A program made the translations under genes and the position numbers. The notes under the pieces are model-generated. The model was not told the origin of the DNA and made no database searches. It saw only the letters and a list, made by a program, of their open reading frames with translations. 64,000 nt of DNA from contig NZ_CP009631.1 in NCBI RefSeq assembly GCF_000959445.1, positions 1,860,001-1,924,000 on the forward strand. Reading direction: 5' to 3'. The DNA comes from Burkholderia vietnamiensis LMG 10929. Its GTDB lineage: Bacteria > Pseudomonadota > Gammaproteobacteria > Burkholderiales > Burkholderiaceae. Shown here in pieces: positions 6,243 through 15,335 of this stretch (positions within the stretch are counted from its first letter, which is position 1; each line of letters begins with the position of its first letter).

Positions 6243-9200
6243 ATGTCGAATGTACCTAAAAGTCCCGCGCCGACGCGGGCCAACGCGGACCCGGCGCAGC
6301 ACCCGGACGGTGCAGCCGATGCGCGTCAGCAGCCGGGCCGGCAGCAGCAATCGCGGCAGGGCGGCAAGCCGCCGCGCGACGACGAACGGCGCCGCGATGC
6401 GGGCCAGCCGGCCGCGCCGGCTACGCGCGCGGCCGACGGCGAGCGTACGCCGCGTCGCGAACGTGCGCCGCGCGCGCCGGTCGCACCGAACCCCGTCCCG
6501 AAGATCAGCTATCCGGAAAGCCTGCCCGTGTCGGGCCGGCGCGACGAGATTGCGCGCGCGATCGCCGCGCATCAGGTCGTCATCGTTTGCGGCGAAACAG
6601 GTTCGGGCAAGACCACCCAGCTGCCGAAGATCTGCCTCGATCTCGGCCGCGGCCTCGGCGCCGGCGGCACGGGCCTGATCGGCCACACGCAGCCGCGGCG
6701 GCTCGCCGCGTCGTCGACGGGCCGGCGCATCGCCGAGGAGCTCGGCACGCCGTTCGGCGAAGTCGTCGGCTACAAGGTGCGCTTCACCGACAACCTTGCG
6801 CCGGGCGCGTCGGTCAAGCTGATGACCGACGGCATCCTGCTCGCCGAGACGCAGAACGATCCGCTGCTGAAAGCGTACGACACGCTGATCATCGACGAGG
6901 CGCACGAGCGCAGCCTGAACATCGACTTCCTGCTCGGCTACCTGAAGGAGATCCTGCCGCGCCGGCCGGACCTGAAGCTGATCGTCACGTCCGCGACGAT
7001 CGACGCCGACCGCTTCGCGCGCCATTTCGGCAGCGACGCGCGCCCGGCGCCCGTGATCGAGGTGAGCGGGCGGCTGTATCCGGTCGAGGTCCGCTATCGG
7101 CCGGTGGCCGAGGACCGCCCGGCCGTGAAGAACGCCGAAGGCACCGGCGGGCGCGACCGCGTGAAGACCGCGCGCGAGGCCGAACGCGACCTGATGGACG
7201 CGATCGTCGACGCGGTCGACGAACTGTGCCGCGAAGGCCCCGGCGACGTGCTGGTGTTCCTGCCCGGCGAGCGCGAGATCCGCGACGCGGCCGAGGCGCT
7301 GCGCAAGCACCATCCGCCGCACACCGAGATCCTGCCGCTGTTCGCGCGGCTGTCGGCGGCCGACCAGGACAAGGTGTTCAAGGCGTCGAACGCGCGCCGC
7401 ATCGTGCTCGCCACCAACGTGGCCGAAACGTCGCTGACCGTGCCGGGCATCCGCTACGTCGTCGACACCGGCCTGGCGCGCGTGAAGCGCTATTCGTACC
7501 GCAACAAGGTCGAGCAGCTGCAGGTCGAGTCGATCTCGCAGGCCGCCGCGAACCAGCGCGCGGGCCGCTGCGGCCGCGTGGCCGACGGCATCTGCATCCG
7601 TCTGTACGAAGAAAGCGACTTCCAGGCGCGCGCGCGCTTCACCGATCCGGAAATCCTGCGCTCGTCGCTCGCGGCGGTGATCCTGCGGATGAAGTCGCTG
7701 CACCTCACTGCGATCGAATCGTTTCCGTTCCTCGAGCCGCCGCCCGGCCGCGCGATCGCCGACGGCTATCAGCTGCTCAACGAGCTCGGCGCGGTCGACG
7801 ACGACAACGCGCTGACGCCGCTCGGCCGCGAGCTCGCGCGCTTGCCGCTCGACCCGCGCGTCGGCCGGATGATCCTCGCCGCGCGCGACCAGCAGGCGTT
7901 GCGCGAAGTGCTGATCATCGCGAGTGCGCTGTCGGTGCAGGATCCGCGCGACCGTCCGAGCGACGCGCAGGAGCAGGCCGATCAGGCGCACCGCCGGTTC
8001 GCCGACGAGCGCTCCGAATTCCTGCAATGGCTGAAGATCTGGGCGTGGTTCGAAGAGGCCGTCGCGCACAAGAAATCGAACCGCCAGCTGATCGATGCGT
8101 GCCGCCAGAACTTCCTGTCGCACCTGCGGCTGCGCGAATGGCGCGACGTTCATTCGCAACTGCTGACGGTCGTGCGCGAGCACGGCTGGCGTCTGAACGA
8201 AGCCGAGGCAACCTACGAGCAGATCCATCTGGCCCTGTTGACCGGCCTGCTCGGCAACCTCGGCCTGAAGGCCGACGACGATCCGCATTACCTCGGCGCG
8301 CGCGGGATCAAGTTCTATCTGTGGCCGGGCTCCGCGCTCGCGAAGAAGGCCGGCCGCTGGGTGATGGCGGCCGAGCTCGTCGAGACGAGCCGGCTGTACG
8401 CGCGCTGCCTCGCGAAGATCGAGCCGGAGTGGGTCGAGAAGGTCGGCGCGCATCTGTTGAAGAAGTCGCTGTCGGAGCCGCATTGGGAGAAGCGTCCCGC
8501 GCAGGTCAGCGCGTTCGAGCGCGCGACGCTGTACGGGCTGCCGATCTACCATCGGCGGCGCGTCGCGTTCGGCCGGCAGGACCCGGCGCGCGCCCGCGAG
8601 CTGTTCATCCGCGGCGCGCTGGTCGAAGGCGAATTCGACACGCGGCTGCCGTTCTTCGCGCACAACCGAAAGTTGCTCGCCGACATCGAGCAGCTCGAGC
8701 ACAAGTCGCGCCGCCAGGACGTGCTGGTCGACGACGAGCTGATCTACGCGTACTACGACCAGGCGATTCCGCAAGGCATCCATACGGGTGCGGCGTTCGA
8801 GCGCTGGTATCGCGACGAGGTGAAGAAGGGCGGTCAGCCGGAGGACAAGCAGCGCCTGCTGTATCTGTCGCGCGACGACCTGATGCGTCACGAGGCGGCC
8901 GGCGTGACGACCGAGCTGTTCCCGAAGCGCATGACGATGGCCGGCGTCGAGATGGCGCTCACCTACCATTTCGAGCCCGGCACGCCGCGCGACGGCGTGA
9001 CGCTCGCGGTGCCCCTGTACGCGCTGAACCAGGTCGACGCGCGCCGTTGCGAATGGCTGGTGCCGGGGATGCTGAAGGAGAAGGTGCAGCTGCTGCTGAA
9101 GTCGCTGCCGCAGAAGCTGCGCCGGCACTGCGTGCCGCTGCCCGAGTACGCGGCCGGCTTCGTCGAGCGCATGGGTCGCGAGCGCTTCGGCGCGGGCGGC

Positions 9201-10427
9201 CTCGTCGACGCGCTGATCGCCGACGTGCGCGGCGAAACGCAGGTCGCGATGAAGACGGCCGACTTCAAGCTCGAGACGTTGCCCGCGCACCTGTTCATGA
9301 ACTTCAAGGTGATCGACGAGCACGGGCGCCAGCTCGCGATGGGCCGCAATCTCGCGCAGCTGCGCCAGGAGCTCGGCGCGCAGGCGCAGCAGCAGTTCCA
9401 GAAGATCGCGGCCGCGTCGTCGATCGCGGCGAGCGGCGATGCGGCCGGCGACGCCCCGGCCGGCGCATCGGCGCCGGGCGGAGCGGGTGCACCAGGCGCG
9501 CTGGCGAAGGGCGGCAAGCCGGCCAGGGGCGCGGCGCCGCATACGGCGGCGCCCGCGGAAGCCGGCGCGACCGCGCTGTACGAGAACCTGACGACGTGGA
9601 ATTTCGGCAAGCTTCCCGAGCTGCTGGAGATCCGCCGGCGCGGCCAGACGCTGTACGGCTATCCGGCGCTCGTCGATCGCGGCACGCATTGCGACGTCGA
9701 GGTGTTCGACTCGCCCGAGGAAGCCGCGCGCATCCATCGTGCGGGCTTGCGGCGGCTGTTCGCGCTGCAGCTGAAGGAGCCGATCAAGTTCCTCGAGAAG
9801 AACCTGCCGGGGCTGCGCGAGATGGCGATGCAGTACATGTCGCTCGGTACGCAGGACGAACTGCGCGATCAGCTGATCGACACGGCGCTCGACCGCGCGT
9901 GCCTGCAGGAGCCGCTGCCCGACGACGACGCGAGCTTCCACGCGCGCCGCGACGAGGGCCGCAGCCGCCTGAACCTGCTCGCGCAGGAGATCGCGCGGCT
10001 CGTCGCGCAGATCCTCGCCGAATACGCGGGGCTCGCGAAGAAGCTCGCGCAGGCGAAGCCGTTCGCGCAAGCGCACGCCGATCTGCAGCAGCAACTCGCG
10101 GCGCTGGTCGGCAAGCGCTTCGTGATCGACACACCTTACGTGCAGCTTGCGCACTTTCCGCGCTATCTGAAGGGCATCGCGCTGCGGATCGACAAGCTGA
10201 AGGCGGACCCGGCGCGCGACGCGAAGCAGTTCGCCGAGCTGCAGCCGCTCGTCCAGCAGTACCAGCGCGCGGTGTCGCAGCGCGGCGGCGTCGTCGATCC
10301 GCGGCTCGCGGAATTCCGCTGGCTGCTCGAGGAACTGCGCATTTCGCTGTTCGCGCAGGAACTGCGCACGCCGATGCCTGTCTCTGTCAAGCGTCTGCAC
10401 AAGGTGTGGGAGTCGATGCAGCGCTAG
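6243..10427 (+). CDS. hrpA: ATP-dependent RNA helicase HrpA (DEAH box)
   Basis: A 1394-residue DEAH-family RNA helicase, slightly longer than the roughly 1300 residues of E. coli HrpA. Residues 1-85 are a disordered Pro/Arg/Gln-rich extension. Motif I GETGSGKT is at 117-124, motif II DEAH at 218-221, and SATI and the motif VI region QRAGRCGR follow. After the helicase core come the helicase-associated and OB-fold-like domains, then the long HrpA-specific C-terminal region. An Ala/Gly-rich linker at about 1061-1110 interrupts this region. HrpA acts in the cytoplasm on mRNA and, in E. coli, in stalled-ribosome rescue and fimbrial mRNA processing. The gene stands alone in its transcript. The ATG is fixed by the close divergent argA start. 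Confidence 0.96.
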
Positions 10428-10540
10428 CGCCGCCGCGGCCCGATGCACGTCACGGCGAGCGGCCACGGCCGGTCGTCGCGGCGTGCGTCGAAATGGCGCA
10501 ATGCTGTCCGCGGTCAACCGGGCGGGCCGGTCGGGCGTTT

Positions 10541-10546
10541 TACAAT
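10541..10546 (+). promoter_or_regulatory. Candidate -10 box for the beta-propeller gene
   Basis: TACAAT 27 bases before the ATG at 10574. No clear -35 partner is visible upstream. Confidence 0.35.
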
Positions 10547-10573
10547 GACAGTAGTTCCACGACGTGAGTCTTC

Positions 10574-11563
10574 ATGCGCACTTTCCTCTCCTTCGGCCGC
10601 ACGCTCGCGCTGGCCGCCGCCGTGCTGGCGCCCGCCGCACACGCGAATAACGTGATCATCCTCAACTCGGCCGAGGCGACGCTTTCCCTGATCGATCAGC
10701 AGACCCGTCAAGTCGTGGCGACCATGCCGACCGGCAAGGAGCCGCATCACCTGATGGCGACGCCCGACAATTCGTCGCTGATCGTCGCGAATTCGGTCTC
10801 GAACAGCCTGATGTTCGTCGATCCGAAAACGGGCAAGCTGCAGCGCACCGTCGAAGGCATCGAAGATCCTTACCAGCTCGGCTTCTCGCCCGATCGCAAG
10901 TGGTTCGTGTCGACCGGGCTGCGCCTCGATCGCCTCGACATCTATACGTACGACGGCCACGACGTGCATCTCGCGAAGCGCCTGCCGCTCGCGGTGATGC
11001 CGAGCCACCTCGCGTTCACGAAGGACAGCAAAACGGTGCTCGTGTCGCTGCAGGTGTCCGGCGAGATCGCGGCGGTCGATCTGGCGACGCAGACGCTCAA
11101 GTGGCGGATGAAGGTCGGCAAGGTGCCGGCCGGCCTGTGGCTCACGCCGGACGACAAATACCTGCTGGTCGGGATGACCGGCTCGGATTACGTCGCGGTG
11201 GTCGACTGGCGCAACCAGAAGATCGTCAAGCAGATCGTCACCGGCAACGGCGCGCACAACTTCCGTTCGCTCGCCGACGGCACGCACGTCGCGATCACCA
11301 ACCGCGTCGCCAACACGATCAGCATCATCGACGAAAACACGCTCACCAACGTCGGCGACATCACTGGCCTGCTGCCGGGGCCGGACGACATGGAGCTGTC
11401 CGCCGACCGGAAGACGCTGTGGGTGACGTTCCGCTTCGCGAAGAAGGTCGGGATCATCGATCTCGCGTCGCGCAAGCTGGTGCAGACGATTTCCGTCGGC
11501 CGATCGCCGCACGGTATCTACTTCTACGACCGCGCGCCCTGGAAGGCGGCGAACGGCGCGTGA
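10574..11563 (+). CDS. Secreted YVTN-type beta-propeller protein
   Basis: A 329-residue protein with a Sec signal peptide (charged MRTFLSFGR, hydrophobic core, cleavage probably after AAHA near residue 24). The rest is a series of about 40-residue beta-propeller blades with recurring patterns such as TGKEPHHLMATPD, GEIAAVDLATQ, GKVPAGLWLTPDD and VGRSPHGIYF. These resemble YncE and other seven-bladed periplasmic proteins. No catalytic motif is visible. The next gene, a sterol-desaturase-family membrane protein, starts 16 bases downstream, so the two are co-transcribed and may act together at the envelope. Ligand and role are unknown. Confidence 0.8.
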   Translation: MRTFLSFGRTLALAAAVLAPAAHANNVIILNSAEATLSLIDQQTRQVVATMPTGKEPHHLMATPDNSSLIVANSVSNSLMFVDPKTGKLQRTVEGIEDPYQLGFSPDRKWFVSTGLRLDRLDIYTYDGHDVHLAKRLPLAVMPSHLAFTKDSKTVLVSLQVSGEIAAVDLATQTLKWRMKVGKVPAGLWLTPDDKYLLVGMTGSDYVAVVDWRNQKIVKQIVTGNGAHNFRSLADGTHVAITNRVANTISIIDENTLTNVGDITGLLPGPDDMELSADRKTLWVTFRFAKKVGIIDLASRKLVQTISVGRSPHGIYFYDRAPWKAANGA

Positions 11564-11579
11564 CGAGCGGAGACGAACG

Positions 11580-12554
11580 ATGCTGCACCTGATCGATGCG
11601 TTCGTGTCGGACATCCAGACCTGGCTGTACATCGACGTCGTGCAGCCGCTGCTGTTCAAGTTCAACCTGATGGGCTACGACGAGGGCACCTACGACGCGC
11701 TGTACTGGGTGATCGTCGGCGCGCTGCAGATGGTCCTGATGTTCGCGGTGCTGCGCCCGCTCGAGGCGCTGCTGCCGGTCGAACGCTGGACCAACCGCCG
11801 CGCGGTGCGGGTCGACGTGATCTACACGGCGATCGCGAAGCTCGGCATCTATTCGCTGTTCTTCTTCTTCGCGCTGCAGCCGCTGTTCGACCGTTTGCAG
11901 GGCTGGTTGCGGCTGCACGGCGTGTCGAACGTCAATCTGGACTATTTGTGGCCGGGCGTGACGTCGCAGCCGATCGTCGCGTTCGCGATCTACCTCGTGG
12001 TGCTCGATTTCGCCGGCTACTGGTATCACCGCTGGGAGCACAAGTTCGGGATCTGGTGGGAGCTGCACGCCGTGCATCACAGCCAGCGGCAGATGTCGCT
12101 GTGGTGCGATGACCGCAACCACCTGCTCGACAACGTGATCCAGTCGTGCTTCTTCGCGACGATCGCGCTCGTGATCGGCGTGACGCCGTCGCAGTTCGTC
12201 GTGCTGACCGCGTTCACGAACTTCATCCAGAGCATCCAGCATGCGAACGTGCGGCTGCGCCTCGGCTGGCTCGGCGAGCGCCTGATCGTGAGCCCGACGT
12301 TCCACCGGCGTCATCATGCGGTCGGCTACGGTCACGAAGGCACCAAGTACGGCTGCAACTTCGGCGTGCTGTTTCCGTGGTGGGACATGATGTTCGGCAC
12401 CGCGTCGTGGAACCGCACGGTCGAGCCGACCGGCATCCGCGAGCAGATGGAGGGCGTGTCCTACGGCGACGGCTTCTGGGCGCAGCACGGCCTCGCGTTC
12501 GTGCGGATCTTCCGCCGGCTCGTGCCGGCGAAGCGCGGTGCGGCCTCGGCCTGA
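11580..12554 (+). CDS. Sterol desaturase / fatty acid hydroxylase family membrane protein
   Basis: A 324-residue integral membrane di-iron oxygenase-family protein. The three histidine boxes are present: HRWEH (HxxxH), HAVHH (HxxHH) shortly after it, and HRRHH (HxxHH) later, with an extra conserved QSIQHAN in between. Several hydrophobic segments precede the first box (MVLMFAVLRPL, LGIYSLFFFFAL, IVAFAIYLVVLDFAGYW). The family hydroxylates or desaturates lipids. The bacterial substrate cannot be read from sequence; a hopanoid, fatty acid or ether lipid are all possible. It follows the beta-propeller gene by 16 bases. Confidence 0.85.
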   Translation: MLHLIDAFVSDIQTWLYIDVVQPLLFKFNLMGYDEGTYDALYWVIVGALQMVLMFAVLRPLEALLPVERWTNRRAVRVDVIYTAIAKLGIYSLFFFFALQPLFDRLQGWLRLHGVSNVNLDYLWPGVTSQPIVAFAIYLVVLDFAGYWYHRWEHKFGIWWELHAVHHSQRQMSLWCDDRNHLLDNVIQSCFFATIALVIGVTPSQFVVLTAFTNFIQSIQHANVRLRLGWLGERLIVSPTFHRRHHAVGYGHEGTKYGCNFGVLFPWWDMMFGTASWNRTVEPTGIREQMEGVSYGDGFWAQHGLAFVRIFRRLVPAKRGAASA

Positions 12555-12583
12555 CGCGTCGTTTCCCGTCGAGCGGTAGCCTG

Positions 12584-12619
12584 CGCGGCCCGCATGTGCT
12601 TTGGCGCATGCGGGCCGCG
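12584..12619 (+). terminator. Strong hairpin after the desaturase gene
   Basis: A 13-bp perfect stem (CGCGGCCCGCATG at 12584-12596 with 12607-12619), 30 bases past the stop codon. The T-run after it is poor (GTGGTTTAT), so it may be a weak or Rho-assisted terminator. Confidence 0.5.
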
Positions 12620-12663
12620 TGGTTTATCCTTTCCCCATTTTTCATCGTCGATACAGGGTCCGC

Positions 12664-13491
12664 ATGAACGATCTGCTGCGCTCCTTCCTCCGCGCGTTCG
12701 CGAGCGCGCTGCATCCGCGCATGCTGTGGCTCACGCTGATGCCGTTCGTCGTGTCGGCGCTGTTCTGGGGCGTCGTGCTGTGGTTCTCGTGGCAAACGCT
12801 GATCGACGCGGCACGCGGCGCGCTCGACGGCTTCGTGCTGACCGCCGCGCTGTACCGCGCGTTCGACGCGTTGGGGATGTCGCAGCTGCATGCGGTCATC
12901 GCGCCGTTCATCGTCGTGTCGCTCGCGATCCCGTTGATCGTGCTGACCGTGCTGTTGCTGATCGCGACGATCTCGATGCCGGTCGTGATCAAGCACCTGG
13001 CGAGCCGGCAGTTCGCCGCGCTCGACGCGAAGCGCGGCGGCACCTTCTTCGGCAGCGTGGCCAATTCGCTCGGCGCAGCGCTGGTCGGCGTCGTGCTGCT
13101 CGTCGTGACGATCCCGCTGTGGCTGATTCCGCCGTTCTTCGCGCTGCTGCCGCCGGTGATCTGGGGCTGGCTCACCTATCGCGTGATGACCTACGACGCG
13201 CTCGCGCTGCACGCGAGCCGCGACGAGCGCCGCGAGCTCGTGCGGCGCCACCGCTGGCCGCTGATCGGCATCGGCGTCGCGACCGGCCTGCTCGGCACCG
13301 TGCCGACTTTCGTGTGGGTGTCGTCGGTCTGGATGATGGTGCTGTTTCCGTTCGTCGCGGCGGCCATGATCTGGGTTTACGCTTTCATTCTCGTTTTCTC
13401 GGCGCTGTGGTTCGGGCACTACTGCCTGCGCGCGCTGGACGACCTGCGCGCGAGCTCGCGCGCCACCGCAATTGACATGGGGCAGGCATGA
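12664..13491 (+). CDS. EI24/CysZ-like multi-pass membrane protein
   Basis: A 275-residue inner-membrane protein with four or more hydrophobic segments, for example LTLMPFVVSALFWGVVLWF, IVVSLAIPLIVLTVLLLIATI, LVGVVLLVVTIPLWLIPPFF and VASVWMMVLFPFVAAAMIWV-like stretches. The pattern matches the EI24 domain (Pfam), which includes the CysZ sulfate transporters. No sulfate genes are adjacent, so transport of sulfate should not be assumed. ATG 12664 gives the natural N-terminus. The stop overlaps the next gene's ATG (ATGA), so the two are translationally coupled. Confidence 0.8.
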   Translation: MNDLLRSFLRAFASALHPRMLWLTLMPFVVSALFWGVVLWFSWQTLIDAARGALDGFVLTAALYRAFDALGMSQLHAVIAPFIVVSLAIPLIVLTVLLLIATISMPVVIKHLASRQFAALDAKRGGTFFGSVANSLGAALVGVVLLVVTIPLWLIPPFFALLPPVIWGWLTYRVMTYDALALHASRDERRELVRRHRWPLIGIGVATGLLGTVPTFVWVSSVWMMVLFPFVAAAMIWVYAFILVFSALWFGHYCLRALDDLRASSRATAIDMGQA

Positions 13492-14303
13492 GCATCGGCA
13501 TCATCATCATCGGCGACGAAATCCTTTCCGGCCGCCGGCAGGACAAGCATCTGGCGAAGGTCATCGAGCTGCTCGGCGCGCGCGGGCTCGCGCTCGACTG
13601 GGCCGAATACGTCGGCGACGATCCGGCACGGATCACCGCGACGCTCGCCCGCGCGATCGCATCCGGCGACATCGTGTTTTCGACGGGCGGCATCGGCGCG
13701 ACGCCGGACGACCACACGCGCCAGTGTGCGGCCGCCGCGCTCGGCGTGCCGCTCGAGTTGCACCAGGAAGCGCGCGCGCTGATCGCCGAGCGCATCCGCG
13801 AGACGCAGCCCGACGCAAGCGCGCCGGTCGACTTCGATTCGCCGGAGAACCAGCACCGTTTCAACATGGGCGTGTTCCCGGTCGGCGCGACGATCATCCC
13901 GAACGGCTACAACCGGATTCCCGGCTTCTCCGTCGGCGATCTGCATTTCGTGCCGGGCTTCCCGGTGATGGCGTGGCCGATGATCGAATGGGTGCTGGAC
14001 ACGAAGTACGCGCATCTGCACCATGCGACGCCGCACGCGGAGCGCTCGCTGTACGTGTTCGAGCTGCCCGAGTCGACGCTGACGCCGCTGATGGAGCGGA
14101 TCGAACGCGACTTCCCCGGCGTGCGCGTGTTCAGCCTGCCGAGCGTCGGCGACGCCGAGCGCGGCGGCATCTATGCGCGCCGGCACATCGACCTCGGCGT
14201 GAAGGGCGAGCCTGAAGCGGTCGCGGCCGCGTTCGTGAAGCTGCGCGAAGGCGTGCATCTGCTCGGCGGCGACGTCGTCGAGCCCGATGCGCCGCGGGCG
14301 TGA
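13488..14303 (+). CDS. CinA N-terminal (MoaB/Mog-fold) domain protein
   Basis: A 271-residue cytoplasmic protein whose first 170 residues are a molybdopterin-binding-like fold as in the N-terminal half of CinA. The signatures are IIIIGDEILSGRRQDKHL, VFSTGGIGATPDDHTR and the FVPGFPVMAWPM segment. The C-terminal nicotinamide-nucleotide amidase domain of full CinA is absent, so this is the stand-alone type. CinA-N relatives are pyrophosphatases or cofactor-binding proteins; a molybdopterin role is not shown here. It overlaps the EI24 gene by 4 bases. Confidence 0.85.
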   Translation: MSIGIIIIGDEILSGRRQDKHLAKVIELLGARGLALDWAEYVGDDPARITATLARAIASGDIVFSTGGIGATPDDHTRQCAAAALGVPLELHQEARALIAERIRETQPDASAPVDFDSPENQHRFNMGVFPVGATIIPNGYNRIPGFSVGDLHFVPGFPVMAWPMIEWVLDTKYAHLHHATPHAERSLYVFELPESTLTPLMERIERDFPGVRVFSLPSVGDAERGGIYARRHIDLGVKGEPEAVAAAFVKLREGVHLLGGDVVEPDAPRA

Positions 14304-14379
14304 GCGTCGCGTAGATCGCGCACGATTCTCTCGGCGCGTACAGCGCGCATGGCCCGCTGAACGGGCCGTGCAAAAGAGG

Positions 14380-14400
14380 CGGGCCGCGCAACGCGGCCCG
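14380..14400 (-). terminator. Terminator of the rhodanese gene
   Basis: A 9-bp stem CGGGCCGCG with 3-base loop (14380-14388 with 14392-14400), followed on the minus strand by CCTCTTTTGC. A second hairpin GGCCCG/CGGGCC lies at 14351-14367. Together they separate two convergent genes. Confidence 0.65.
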
Positions 14401-14464
14401 TCATCGGGGTGTCATCGCCCGGCTCGACGATGTCGCAGTCGGGCGTGCGGGAACGGATGCGCGT

Positions 14465-14929
14465 TCAGGCGCCGATCCACGGCAGTTTCCGGAAGCACCA
14501 GCCGTCGACCGTCTTGCGATGGCCTTCGGCATCCTTGCCGCCCTCGAACCCTTCGAGCAGATCGAAAGCCTTCGTGAAGCCGGCCTGCCTGGACGCGACT
14601 GCCGCGAGCTTCGAGCGTGCAGCGCTGCGGCACAGGAACAGCACCGGCGTATCGGGCGACACGGCCGCCTTCAGCTGCTCGACGAATTCCGTGTTCGGCA
14701 CGCCGCCGGGATAGCGCGTCCACTCGATGTGCAGATACTGGCCGTCGCCGACGAGCGGGCGGCCGATCCAGTCGAGCTCGGCGCGCGTGCGCACGTCGAC
14801 GAGGCGGGCGGACGGGTCGAGCTGGAGCAGTTCGAACGCCTCGACGGGCAGCAGGGCGCCCGCATAGTCGAGCGCGCTCTCGGCGCGGCGTTGATCGGCC
14901 TTCGCGTAAAGCTGGTCGAGCGTACTCAT
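14465..14929 (-). CDS. Single-domain rhodanese-like sulfurtransferase
   Basis: A 154-residue rhodanese-homology protein. The active-site loop is CRSAARS with nucleophile Cys100, which would carry a persulfide, and RLVDVRTRAELDWIG forms the conserved first strand and helix. A short helical extension of about 25 residues (LYAKADQRRAESALDYAGAL) precedes the domain. No signal peptide is seen, so it is probably cytoplasmic. It is divergent from glnA with about 400 bases between them, and nothing next to it hints at a dedicated sulfur acceptor. Confidence 0.88.
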   Translation of the reverse strand: MSTLDQLYAKADQRRAESALDYAGALLPVEAFELLQLDPSARLVDVRTRAELDWIGRPLVGDGQYLHIEWTRYPGGVPNTEFVEQLKAAVSPDTPVLFLCRSAARSKLAAVASRQAGFTKAFDLLEGFEGGKDAEGHRKTVDGWCFRKLPWIGA

Positions 14930-15024
14930 GGCAGGAGGTCTCCGTATCGGTCAAACGAACATTCTAGCGCGCCGGTGCCGCGCGGACGTCGGTACGCTGG
15001 CCGGCCGCATGCACCGCGCACGGG

Positions 15025-15041
15025 TTCACCAAAAAAGTGCA
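15025..15041 (+). promoter_or_regulatory. NtrC-like box A upstream of glnA
   Basis: TTCACC-AAAAA-AGTGCA matches the enterobacterial NtrC consensus TGCACC-N5-GGTGCA at 10 of 12 positions. Assignment by motif only. Confidence 0.45.
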
Positions 15042-15053
15042 GAATGGCGTGCA

Positions 15054-15070
15054 TGCACCGAATCGGCGCT
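15054..15070 (+). promoter_or_regulatory. NtrC-like box B upstream of glnA
   Basis: TGCACC-GAATC-GGCGCT, 10 of 12 positions of the NtrC consensus; its centre is 41 bases from box C, four helical turns. Confidence 0.55.
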
Positions 15071-15094
15071 CGCAAAATGCTGTCACACGCTCGT

Positions 15095-15111
15095 TGCACC
15101 ATGGAGGTGCC
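15095..15111 (+). promoter_or_regulatory. NtrC-like box C upstream of glnA
   Basis: TGCACC-ATGGA-GGTGCC matches 11 of 12 consensus positions and lies about 110 bases upstream of the sigma-54 promoter, a normal enhancer distance. Confidence 0.75.
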
Positions 15112-15207
15112 AAAGCGCGAATGCCGGTGCGTCCCGTGGCCCCGGAATCGCGCAGCGCGGCCCCGCTGCGGCGCGGGCCGGCGCGATTCGCGTCGGATTT
15201 GCGATGA

Positions 15208-15224
15208 TTGGCACGGAAGCTGCT
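15208..15224 (+). promoter_or_regulatory. Sigma-54 promoter of glnA
   Basis: TTGGCACGGAAGCTGCT has the invariant GG (15210-15211) and GC (15222-15223) exactly 10 bases apart, as in TGGCAC-N5-TTGC promoters. The start site would be near 15235, about 100 bases before the glnA ATG. Confidence 0.8.
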
Positions 15225-15335
15225 ATATAGAATTCGGTCGACCCGGGGCGCGCTGCGCCAAAGCCAGACTCCGGGCAGCTCGATAAACGAGGCGGTTCCC
15301 AGTCCGCCGGAATTGTTCAATCAGGAGAAGAGGTT

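Noticed and set aside
6228..10517. A 1429-codon open frame on the strand opposite hrpA
   Set aside because: It is the mirror image of GC-rich coding sequence: the product is dominated by Arg, Ala, His and Gln with no domain, and the plus-strand frame encodes an unmistakable helicase.
15224..15231. TATATAGA as a sigma-70 -10 box for glnA
   Set aside because: No matching -35 box at the right distance; it overlaps the sigma-54 element, which explains the site better.
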